From Kazachstania africana CBS 2517 (lineage: Eukaryota; Ascomycota; Saccharomycetes; Saccharomycetales; Saccharomycetaceae): 64,000 nucleotides of DNA. The notes beneath the pieces are model-generated. The model did no database searches and was not told where the DNA came from. It saw only the letters and a program-made list of their open reading frames with translations. The translations under genes and the position numbers were made by a program. The stretch spans positions 310,001-374,000 of the forward strand of contig NC_018947.1 of the NCBI RefSeq assembly GCF_000304475.1. The letters run 5' to 3'. Below, in pieces: positions 7,470-15,472 of this stretch (position 1 is its first letter; every line of letters starts with the position of its first letter).

Positions 7470-9404
7470 TTAGCTATCAGGTTTGCTCGAAGTTGAGACG
7501 TGTTTGGGGTCGATTTCCGATGGACGAAACGTGTTTAATATTGTATTGGGTAAAGTTACTGGTTCATTCGAAGCTAGATCTGACAAGTGCAATGTCGGAA
7601 GTTTGGTTGGTATCGTTGATGGCGTCCTGTTGGGATCTTGTTCTTGCAAAGTAATGTTTGAAGCCGTTAGTTGTGGTTTCGAGAGAGGCGATGGTGTGCT
7701 CTTTGGCACAGTGCGCAATTCAGTACTTGAATTGGCTGGTAATGAAGGGCCCAATATTGGATTCGGTAATATGATGTTTGAGATTGTTGGTGATGTAGCT
7801 CTCGAATTAGGCATTACAGTTGTACTCGCTAGCAGATTTGGTAATGTGGCATTTGTAAAACTGGCAGACGTAGTCCCTGAATTCGAAATTGCAGTCATAC
7901 TTGCTAGTCGATTCGATGATGTCGTCCTTGAAATTATCGGTGATACAGTTCGAAGATCAGAACCTAGTGTCCTGTTTAGGGAGTGCTTCAGTATTTCCAT
8001 TCTTGAATGAGAATTTGCAACTGTATTTGTCACTGTACTTGATAATGCGGCGCTCGTGGCAATTGATGATGCATTACTATTCGGTAAAAGGTTATTCCTG
8101 ATTATTGATGAATCAGTCTTTGACACTGATTTCTCATCGAGCATTTCTGGTTCTTCATCGAGCATTTCTGGTTCTTCATCGAGCATTTCTGGTTCTTCAT
8201 CGAGCATTTCTGGTTCTTCATCGTCCTCATCATCGATGATTATTGTTTCTGTGGAAGCACCTTTCGTGACTGCTTGAATGGTCCCTGCTGATTTTTGTGT
8301 TTTTCGAGGTAGCGATTTTGTAATATTATTAATGGTGGTACCAACACCTTGTTGTGTTGACATCTTTTGCACTTTATCCTCATTGACTGTCAACAGTTTT
8401 TTTATAATAGTATTAAGTAAACTTAAAGAGTCATTTTTGTTGATTGTTGGAGTCAAAGTATCTAAGGCACCAGAAATTTCTGTTAAAAGTATACTCGCTA
8501 TTTCTTTTTTCACTTCTATTGAAGATTCATTCCATAAGTCTCTCCTGTAACGTTTGATTTCCTTGGCATGAGTACTTTTTAATTCATTAATAACCATTTG
8601 TGATTGCATAATCGTTGTCTTTGATTTTTTCTGATATTCATGGATTTTAGTTTGACTCATTTCAATCACATGTCGCTGGGCAACTTGCAATCTTGCCTCT
8701 AGAATTCTTCCTTCCAACGTGTGCTGTAGATTGTTATTTGTAAGTTTGTGCTTCATCGAGTTATCATTTGAAATTGGCGAAGGATATTGTTGTTCTACGT
8801 CTAACGCTTCCAGGCTATTTGATTCAATTCTACTTTTAATCTCGGCTTCCTGTTTCTTTAATTGAGAAACTGCATGCTGTAACAACCCAATATAAGATTT
8901 GCTTTCGTCGAGTGCCTTTTTGGTACTTGAATTTTCCAATTCCATGTTCACGATTTGATTTTGTAGACTGGAGACTTTTGATTCATGAAATTTGTGGAAA
9001 TCTTTCATCAGTATATGAGCATCGATTAGTTTCTGTTTCAAGTCCATGACAAATGAACTCTCAAAGGAGATATCATATGAAAAAGCAGGTGGATTTTCAA
9101 ACTTTTCTATCTTTTTATTTAAGTCATTTATCATTGACTCAATCTTCCCAGAATCCACAGTTGTAGCATGGACCAAATCATCAAATTTGGATTCTGAACG
9201 ATCCAACTGATCCAATGTATTAGTGTTAAAATTATCTAGATCTACAACCAGCTTATTGAGATTATTGATTTGACCATATAGACTTGAAAATTTGATCTGA
9301 TTCTCCATGAGTTCATTGCACATGATCTCGTTCAGAGTTCGTGTATCTGAGTCAACATTCTTCTTCCTATTCGTCTTAGTAACTCTTCTTTCAGACCTTA
9401 GCAT
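7470..9404 (-). CDS. ASF2: coiled-coil protein at the ASF2/SIR4 locus
   Basis: This gene lies between GGC1 and MSC3, on the strand expected for ASF2 (YDL197C) and for its probable duplicate SIR4 (YDR227W), both linked to silent chromatin. Its identity rests mainly on position. The protein has a basic start, a long Leu/Ile/Glu/Lys/Ser region with coiled-coil heptads (about residues 20-330), an acidic block with four exact EEPEMLD repeats (about 396-424), and a tail of about 200 residues rich in Ser, Thr, Pro and Asn. The open frame continues upstream to a TTG at 9461, but the first ATG is at 9404 (644 residues). S. cerevisiae Asf2 is about 525 residues and Sir4 over 1300, so length is uninformative. 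A different coiled-coil protein cannot be excluded. Confidence 0.6.
   Translation of the reverse strand: MLRSERRVTKTNRKKNVDSDTRTLNEIMCNELMENQIKFSSLYGQINNLNKLVVDLDNFNTNTLDQLDRSESKFDDLVHATTVDSGKIESMINDLNKKIEKFENPPAFSYDISFESSFVMDLKQKLIDAHILMKDFHKFHESKVSSLQNQIVNMELENSSTKKALDESKSYIGLLQHAVSQLKKQEAEIKSRIESNSLEALDVEQQYPSPISNDNSMKHKLTNNNLQHTLEGRILEARLQVAQRHVIEMSQTKIHEYQKKSKTTIMQSQMVINELKSTHAKEIKRYRRDLWNESSIEVKKEIASILLTEISGALDTLTPTINKNDSLSLLNTIIKKLLTVNEDKVQKMSTQQGVGTTINNITKSLPRKTQKSAGTIQAVTKGASTETIIIDDEDDEEPEMLDEEPEMLDEEPEMLDEEPEMLDEKSVSKTDSSIIRNNLLPNSNASSIATSAALSSTVTNTVANSHSRMEILKHSLNRTLGSDLRTVSPIISRTTSSNRLASMTAISNSGTTSASFTNATLPNLLASTTVMPNSRATSPTISNIILPNPILGPSLPANSSTELRTVPKSTPSPLSKPQLTASNITLQEQDPNRTPSTIPTKLPTLHLSDLASNEPVTLPNTILNTFRPSEIDPKHVSTSSKPDS
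8134..8217. repeat. 21-bp coding minisatellite, four exact copies
   Basis: The 21-base unit starting TCATCGAGCATTTCTGGTTC on the plus strand is repeated four times with no mismatch inside the ASF2-position gene. On the coding strand each copy adds EEPEMLD, so copy-number changes keep the frame. A related partial unit (TCATCG TCC TCATCATCG) follows. Confidence 0.97.
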
Positions 9405-10145
9405 GCTTCTTTGAGCCACAAATGTCCTCGTTGTATGATTCAAAATAATGCAGCAAGTCAAGTTTTTCCAGTTGATTTAAATGTGATGGGATAAGCACAA
9501 GTAATGAGAGGACAGCGAACTCGAAAGATGACTGAATAACTAGTCAAGGTTAAGCATATGAGCTTTTAGGTATTATACAGAAGCTTGAATAAATGTTTTG
9601 TAGAAGACTCAACAGAATATTTCGTGAGTGTAGTGAGTTGGCGAAACGGTGCAGCAGGTACACCATTTCCAACCTGTCGGCTATAAGGGATCTGTGGGAC
9701 GGGGTATGGTCAGTAGCACTGTAGCATGTCGTGGTTATAGCTCAAAATATTTGCCATGTAACGATAAGATATATTAAATTGCACTGTAGCCCAAGTGTGC
9801 ATTTACCTGTGGCATTCACCTGTGTCATTCGTATCCACAAATCACGTGCTCCTTGTGGCATCGTGTGGCATTCTCTGCCGAACAATGCCACGTGTGGAAA
9901 ATCCCCTTTCGATTCCGGAAAAGTCCCCTTAGGGAAGCATCGAGAATTTTTTTTTTCTTGGAAGCGTATATATAAATACAGGAAGAGCAGTCAAATATGT
10001 AGTGAAACAACTGATGTTAATTGGGGACGATAAACCAATACTGTCACTGCGTCATAATTGCTATCCTTAGTTGTCTATATTCCATCTTTTTTTTTTATAG
10101 TTCCCCTTTTATATTCACCACGTATTATACACAAGAGTCATCATA
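9405..10145. promoter_or_regulatory. divergent promoter region between the ASF2-position gene and MSC3
   Basis: No gene is seen in these 741 bases. For MSC3 there is a TATA box, TATATATAAATA, at 9967-9978, about 170 bases before the ATG. Two E-box palindromes CACGTG (9843-9848 and 9889-9894; Cbf1/Pho4-type sites) and three CCCCT stress elements (9903-9907, 9925-9929, 10103-10107; Msn2/4-type) lie upstream. CCC1, next to MSC3 in S. cerevisiae, is absent from this interval and from the MSC3-RSA3 gap. Confidence 0.5.
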
Positions 10146-11918
10146 ATGGTTTTCGGTGTGAGAAAGGAGTACAGAGCACCTGATCTGTCCAGGTATGATT
10201 ATTACTACGAAAACCTCGGTCAAAACTACAACAAGAGTAACAGGCTCTCGAGGGAAGCAGCTTCCGCTTCCCTGTATCACAGACAGAATCAAACGAAAAG
10301 GACTCAATCTTTGACTAATGAAAGTGCTTACGTTCAAAATGTAAAGAAATTTGTTTCTGCTAATAAAGGAAAAGCTATCAAACGTAAAGACGCAACAAGA
10401 AGATCAAATTCAATGGTGAATCAACCAATGTCGAGGACAAATTCAATTACAACTCAAATTACCAAAGTTAAGGATCAACAGGGAAGAACAAAATCTATAA
10501 CGAAGAGAACGGTGAAGCGAATTAATGGGTACGAATACATCGAGACTGTTACAACAACAACCGATGTTAAACCGTTGAAAGACGGACATGCAATAAATCA
10601 AGATCATTTTAACGAATTTAGTGATAATTTTATCCGTGACGAAGCCAGTAACGTGATCGAAGAAGAAGACGAAGAACCTGAAGTCCTCAGCGCAGAGGCT
10701 TTTGCTCCAGATATGAATAATCCTTATCTCGATGATGTGGAAGATGAATCCTTCGTAGAACCACGGAGTGAAAGGCATGTCAATCGCCCATCAACGCCTT
10801 TGGATCAAATAAGTAGTGTTTCCAAATTTTCAGATGCAAAAGAATATATTAATCAGACACCAGTAAGGAAAACGGAGAAAGTTCCAAATAAGAAGGTCGT
10901 ACAAAGGCGTGTACAACGGGAACCACAACGTCGTTCTGTCAAACCAATGTCAGAGCAGGAAATGTACTTGCATGCCCTTGAAGTTGCAAAGCAAAAAGTC
11001 TATCAAAATGGTTATACGAATGAAAAGCCAGCTTCACAACCTAAGAAGAGTGTAATGGGCAAAAGAATGACTTTAAGATCTCCACAGCAGCAGCAACAAC
11101 AGCCGGTTAGAAAAGCTTCAACACCACAACCGGTTAAAAAGATACCAACACCACAACCTCAATCTAACAAACTGTCGGATGAAGAAATGTATGCCAAAGC
11201 TTTGGAAATTGCCCAAAAGAGGTACAACGAATCTCATGACGTTTATCAGAGATCCTCAGAAGAATTTACAATGAAGCAACATGAGAATATAGAAAAAAAA
11301 ATAGAAGACGTAGAATTACGTGAAAAAGCAGCACCTGTACTTTCAACAAAAGATACTACACCAAATAATATTCCTTCATCTTCCACCTCTAACAATAATG
11401 GCCATAATAAATATGATAGCCTTGAATCTAACGTGCATACAATGCCATCGCCCTTACAAACATCTAATATTGCCCCTGAACCACGACTTGAGCCCATATC
11501 GAGAAAACAAACTTCCGGAAGTAATAGCACGAGTCATCATAGCAAATTCAGAAGTATGTTTGACAAAATAGTGCAGTTCTCAAATGAAAATTCAGGTTAT
11601 CAACCTTCTAAAAAGGAGAAAATGAGATTAGAAGAGGAACTGCCTGAAATCACAACGGTTGCTTCTTCTCATGGCGCAACGACAACTCTACCGGTTGAAC
11701 AAGCATTGTCAGTGTCCTCTTTCACTAGACAAAACAGGCCCTCCACGGTCACTAATCAAACAACAACAACAAGTATTTTCACTAATAAGCCGGAGGTCAT
11801 TTCACAGAGTGATAATGAAAACGAACCTGTGGTAAAGAAAGCAAGTAACGGCAAAAAGGGTAAAACAAGTTTCATAACAAAATTATTCAGGCGTCATAAA
11901 CAGACGATGACAAATTAA
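10146..11918 (+). CDS. MSC3: Msc3-like cell-periphery (eisosome-associated) protein
   Basis: The N-terminus MVFG...KEYRAPDLSRYDYYYEN, a central block with SITKRTVKRINGYEYIET, two copies of an SxEEMYxxALEVAxK-like motif (about residues 275 and 340), and a basic C-terminus SFITKLFRRHK match S. cerevisiae Msc3 (YLR219W). Most of the protein is low-complexity Ser/Asn/Gln/Thr sequence with a short glutamine run, so it is probably largely disordered. Msc3 is found at the cell periphery and was named for an effect on meiotic sister-chromatid recombination; its biochemical role is unknown. The length of 590 is shorter than the S. cerevisiae protein (about 730). RSA3 is next, as in YLR219W-YLR221C, but CCC1 (YLR220W) is missing between them. 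Confidence 0.88.
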   Translation: MVFGVRKEYRAPDLSRYDYYYENLGQNYNKSNRLSREAASASLYHRQNQTKRTQSLTNESAYVQNVKKFVSANKGKAIKRKDATRRSNSMVNQPMSRTNSITTQITKVKDQQGRTKSITKRTVKRINGYEYIETVTTTTDVKPLKDGHAINQDHFNEFSDNFIRDEASNVIEEEDEEPEVLSAEAFAPDMNNPYLDDVEDESFVEPRSERHVNRPSTPLDQISSVSKFSDAKEYINQTPVRKTEKVPNKKVVQRRVQREPQRRSVKPMSEQEMYLHALEVAKQKVYQNGYTNEKPASQPKKSVMGKRMTLRSPQQQQQQPVRKASTPQPVKKIPTPQPQSNKLSDEEMYAKALEIAQKRYNESHDVYQRSSEEFTMKQHENIEKKIEDVELREKAAPVLSTKDTTPNNIPSSSTSNNNGHNKYDSLESNVHTMPSPLQTSNIAPEPRLEPISRKQTSGSNSTSHHSKFRSMFDKIVQFSNENSGYQPSKKEKMRLEEELPEITTVASSHGATTTLPVEQALSVSSFTRQNRPSTVTNQTTTTSIFTNKPEVISQSDNENEPVVKKASNGKKGKTSFITKLFRRHKQTMTN

Positions 11919-11987
11919 TTTGGGGATTTTAATATGCTATATAATATTATTTTAATTTAGTTTTGTATTTCTTAGGTATAATAGTTT

Positions 11988-12557
11988 TTATTTTTTCTCT
12001 AATATGGTTTTCAAAGTATCTGTATCGAACATATTCGAACCTTCTTTGAGTACATTAGCCAAGAGTACCAGGGATTTATTGGTAAAATCGCTAGATTCTC
12101 TCACTGCATTGATATCATCACCATAACTTTCGAAGAGCAATCCTAAGTAGTCGTTTTTTAATTTTTTATTTGTTTCTTCCCTTTCAAATAATTTTTGCTT
12201 GCCATCTTCCAGCGTAGCACTAATCTTCTTGAAATCGAAATTATCTCTACCTATGTTTTTATTCTGTGTTATTAATTCTGTTTTGGTAAACGATATATTA
12301 CTCAACTTATCCTTTGTGGTATCATCCAACTCCTCTTTCAAGACAGATTCCTTCTCTTTATCAGATAGTTCCACATCAGAAACCTCAATCTCCTTATCTT
12401 CCTTCTGAATTTCTTCATCCATTACCACTTCGTTATCTGATGAAGATGATGAATCTGACGATGAAGAGTCTGAAACATCGGCTGTTCTTCTTTTCTTTCT
12501 TCTTCTACTTTTCTTATTACTATTACTCTTAACCACACTAATATCAGCAGCAGACAT
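11988..12557 (-). CDS. RSA3: ribosome assembly protein Rsa3
   Basis: Rsa3 is a nucleolar factor of early 60S ribosomal subunit assembly, associated with the Dbp6 group. The N-terminus MSAADIS followed by KKSRRRKKRRTADVSDSSSSDSSSS is the family's basic and serine-rich signature. An acidic middle part follows, then a conserved C-terminal domain (about residues 95-189) with NYD/NDYLGLLFESYGDDINAVRES. The open frame starts at a TTG (12563), but the ATG at 12557 gives the MSA start seen in S. cerevisiae and 189 residues. The gene ends 70 bases from the convergent MSC3 and lies just downstream of UTP13 on the same strand, as in YLR221C-YLR222C. A ribosome-biogenesis RRPE element lies upstream at 12637-12648. 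Confidence 0.93.
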   Translation of the reverse strand: MSAADISVVKSNSNKKSRRRKKRRTADVSDSSSSDSSSSSDNEVVMDEEIQKEDKEIEVSDVELSDKEKESVLKEELDDTTKDKLSNISFTKTELITQNKNIGRDNFDFKKISATLEDGKQKLFEREETNKKLKNDYLGLLFESYGDDINAVRESSDFTNKSLVLLANVLKEGSNMFDTDTLKTILEKK

Positions 12558-12636
12558 CCTCAATATTACGCCGATATTCCTTCTTCTTCATTTACTATTT
12601 AGTAGAAACTAGTCACTGTGATGATCATCGTTTTTT

Positions 12637-12648
12637 TGAAAATTTTCA
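12637..12648. promoter_or_regulatory. RRPE-type element upstream of RSA3
   Basis: TGAAAATTTTCA, a palindromic match to the ribosomal-RNA-processing element (core TGAAAATTTT), lies 80 bases before the RSA3 ATG. It fits the known co-regulation of ribosome-biogenesis genes. No exact PAC element was found beside it. Confidence 0.6.
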
Positions 12649-12706
12649 AACTTTCGCTCAAGAGTGAAAAGCGTCAAATCTATTTACTATACACGGTATC
12701 AAATAC

Positions 12707-15151
12707 TTACAGCAGTCTATCCATCTCTACCAATGCATAGTCTAATATATAACTCTGTTCGACCAAATTGTCGACTCTTGTAAAATGCTTCTGTGTATAT
12801 GGAATAATACCGTCAATCAATTGAATGACACCTGGTATTTCACTCAGTTTCGTTATGTTATGCTTTTGTAGAATGCATCTGAGCGTTCTCTGGGCAACGT
12901 TATGTGTACGTGCGTTTGTGTTCCAATCCCTGCATCTTTTCATCAGTAGATACAGTTGCTTGTCATCTAATGTAGAAATAACGTGGTCCAATTCCTTGTT
13001 GAATATAGATTCTTTGTCAGCCTCGTGTTTTGTAGATAAAGATTCTCTAAGAACGTTGAAGAGTCTCATTGGATGATCCAAACTGATGGCTAATAAGAAT
13101 GCATTGGTCCAGTCCCTTTCGTTCAAATAATTTTGTAAGGATTGTTCCTGTTCAATTCTTTCCTTTTCCTTTGCCATATCTTCCTCCCTCTGTTCATCTG
13201 TACAGTCCCTCCAAAACTGGAACACACCATCTGCATCTGCACTGACAATTAAGTCACCGTCATTTTGAACACACAATGCCCATATTCTATTATTGTGACC
13301 ATCTAGAGTACTTATGCATTCACCATTTGATATATCCCAAATTTTAATCAAACCATCTGCACCAGTACTAACGAGCTGGTTTTGTTTATTGATAAATGAA
13401 CATTTCTGAACAGCATTTGTATGACCTTCTAATGTTTTAATGACACTGAAAGTATCTAAAGACCAGATTTTTATAGTCTTATCACCCGAACAGGTAGCAA
13501 TAATTTTATCAAATTGACAAAATGAGACGTCCCATAAACCACGTTTATGATTTGATAAAGTTGCTACTGATTCACCAGTTTCTAAGTCCCATATTTTGCA
13601 AGTCTTATCGTAAGAGGCAGTAGCAAAAATTGAATCATTTGGGGATATCGATAGCGCGTTAATGTCCTTTTCATGGGCACGACGTGTATACTCGGATATT
13701 TTAACATCATGAAATTCTACTTCTTCATCTCCTGCTGAAGGTTTTGGTATCTTCCACTTTTTGATAGTTAAATCATTAGATGCTGTAAGTAAATATTCAG
13801 GATATGATTTTGGCATGACATTTGGTAATCCAACCGCTGTAACAGATGATGAATGGCCTGAAAATCTTGCGTATTGAGTAAATTTTTGTTTAATGGTGTT
13901 GTACTTCCAAACTATCGCCGAGTGGTCCTTGGAGGCAGTAGCGATCCATAGCCCGTCTTCTGTGGAATCAATGGCATTTAGTAGATCTTCATGGCCTTCA
14001 TACATATCTACGTCGATTGGTAAAAAGGACTCATCTTCATTCCCATCACTCTTATTGGTATTTGGAACGGGTATCAATCTTAGTGTTGGTGAATTGGTCG
14101 CCAAAGCTAGGTGTTTCAAATCTGGGCCAACAAATGTCATATCTGCAATGATCCCATGATTACCGGCAATACAAGACTTCGAACTGATTAGCTCGTCTTC
14201 TTCTTCTTCCAATGCCCCTTGTACATCAATCAAATTTAATGATTGGTCTGACATAACTAAGTAATATTCAGTTCCATTCAAAATCGGTAGGACACCAATA
14301 ATAAATAGTTCTTCGATCGGTTTTCTGGTTCTTTTTATTACTTGACCATTTTTTAATGATATGACTTGGAAAACTGCATCACTACCTGCAGTATAAATAA
14401 AGTCGTGATTGATGAATCCACTTGATTCGATTTGTTGATGAGCCGGTATGGTTTTTACTAATGTGCATTTTTTCTTTAAATTGAATTCCCAGAAGTTTAC
14501 AATATTATCTCTCCCACCAGTAACAAGTTGTAAGACGTCGGTATCATTTTCACTTTCAACGATATCAACACCTCTGACAGGTGAGGTATGTTCTTGTACA
14601 GTATGTATACATTTTCTCTTCACTAGATCCCAAATCTTAACCATACCATTTGTGTCACCGGAACATAGTAACCAGATATTACTGTTCAACTCACCAAAAA
14701 ATTTCAAACTTGATATGGTACCACCATGACCTTTTAAAGAGTGTGTAATGTACCCATTTTCAATGTCAATAACTACGACGCTACCGTCAGTACCACCAAT
14801 TGTCACCAAAGTAGATGTTTTATCACAATCGATAATGTAAGAAGGAGACGAAACTTTCATCGATTTAATAATCTTACCGGTACTAACATTGACTATTTTC
14901 AATAATTGCGCTTGTGAAACAAAAATCAAATATTTTCCATCGGGTGTCACTTTTAAAGCTGTAATTTCTTGTTCATCATTGTTCGAAATGGTGTGTAGAA
15001 TCTTCTTTACTGGTTTCAACTGTACAATTTTAATGTCATCTAGTATTGGTGTAGCCATTACTGACCCATCTTCTGAGACAGTGGCTACGGCCCCACTACC
15101 AGCATAAACTGGATCTAACGTAGTATTCCTATAACTACTCTTTAAGTCCAT
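12707..15151 (-). CDS. UTP13: U3 snoRNP / SSU processome WD40 protein Utp13
   Basis: Utp13 belongs to the UTP-B (Pwp2) subcomplex of the small-subunit processome, needed for 18S rRNA maturation in the nucleolus. About twelve WD40 blades fill residues 10-645 (for example LVKRKCIHTVQEHTSPVRGVD, SPNDSIFATASYDKTCKIWD, SGDKTIKIWS). After an acidic/glutamine linker a helical Utp13 C-terminal domain follows (about 665-814) and ends NLVEQSYILDYALVEMDRLL, nearly identical to the yeast protein. The frame is open to a GTG at 15160, but the ATG at 15151 gives the MDLKxSY start of S. cerevisiae Utp13 and 814 residues, against about 817. PAC and RRPE elements precede it. Confidence 0.97.
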   Translation of the reverse strand: MDLKSSYRNTTLDPVYAGSGAVATVSEDGSVMATPILDDIKIVQLKPVKKILHTISNNDEQEITALKVTPDGKYLIFVSQAQLLKIVNVSTGKIIKSMKVSSPSYIIDCDKTSTLVTIGGTDGSVVVIDIENGYITHSLKGHGGTISSLKFFGELNSNIWLLCSGDTNGMVKIWDLVKRKCIHTVQEHTSPVRGVDIVESENDTDVLQLVTGGRDNIVNFWEFNLKKKCTLVKTIPAHQQIESSGFINHDFIYTAGSDAVFQVISLKNGQVIKRTRKPIEELFIIGVLPILNGTEYYLVMSDQSLNLIDVQGALEEEEDELISSKSCIAGNHGIIADMTFVGPDLKHLALATNSPTLRLIPVPNTNKSDGNEDESFLPIDVDMYEGHEDLLNAIDSTEDGLWIATASKDHSAIVWKYNTIKQKFTQYARFSGHSSSVTAVGLPNVMPKSYPEYLLTASNDLTIKKWKIPKPSAGDEEVEFHDVKISEYTRRAHEKDINALSISPNDSIFATASYDKTCKIWDLETGESVATLSNHKRGLWDVSFCQFDKIIATCSGDKTIKIWSLDTFSVIKTLEGHTNAVQKCSFINKQNQLVSTGADGLIKIWDISNGECISTLDGHNNRIWALCVQNDGDLIVSADADGVFQFWRDCTDEQREEDMAKEKERIEQEQSLQNYLNERDWTNAFLLAISLDHPMRLFNVLRESLSTKHEADKESIFNKELDHVISTLDDKQLYLLMKRCRDWNTNARTHNVAQRTLRCILQKHNITKLSEIPGVIQLIDGIIPYTQKHFTRVDNLVEQSYILDYALVEMDRLL

Positions 15152-15213
15152 TTGATCCACGGTTAACTAGATATCGATCTGTCAAACAGTTGCCAGTCTT
15201 TATTACTTCTCTT

Positions 15214-15256
15214 GCGATGAGATGAGCTTTTTTTTATAATTTTTCAAAAATTTTCA
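15214..15256. promoter_or_regulatory. PAC and RRPE elements upstream of UTP13
   Basis: The 321-base interval between UTP13 and IFH1 carries GCGATGAG (15214-15221, PAC) and AAAAATTTTCA (15246-15256, RRPE read on the minus strand), 63-105 bases before the UTP13 ATG. This pair is the classic signature of the ribosome-biogenesis regulon. Nothing else is evident in the interval. Confidence 0.75.
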
Positions 15257-15472
15257 GATCATTGTCCACGGACACATAGTCATTAATGCAAGCTATAAAA
15301 TAAATACGAGAAACCTTAAAATGAATAACTATTTTTGAATTTATATATATGTGTTTTTGTAAGATAGTGTATATCGGATAGTCTTGTGGTGTCAATTTTG
15401 TAAAAAAAACTATTAACAATGCAAAGGAATGGGGTTTCCATGGTGGAAACCTCTGTTTGATAGGATGTGTTT

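Noticed and set aside
9405..10145. Junction between YDL-like and YLR-like genes as a new translocation
   Set aside because: The sister region in S. cerevisiae (YDR233C to YDR213W) keeps RTN1, SIR4, CRF1 and UPC2 in one line, so this join is ancestral and the S. cerevisiae YDL/YLR split is the derived state.
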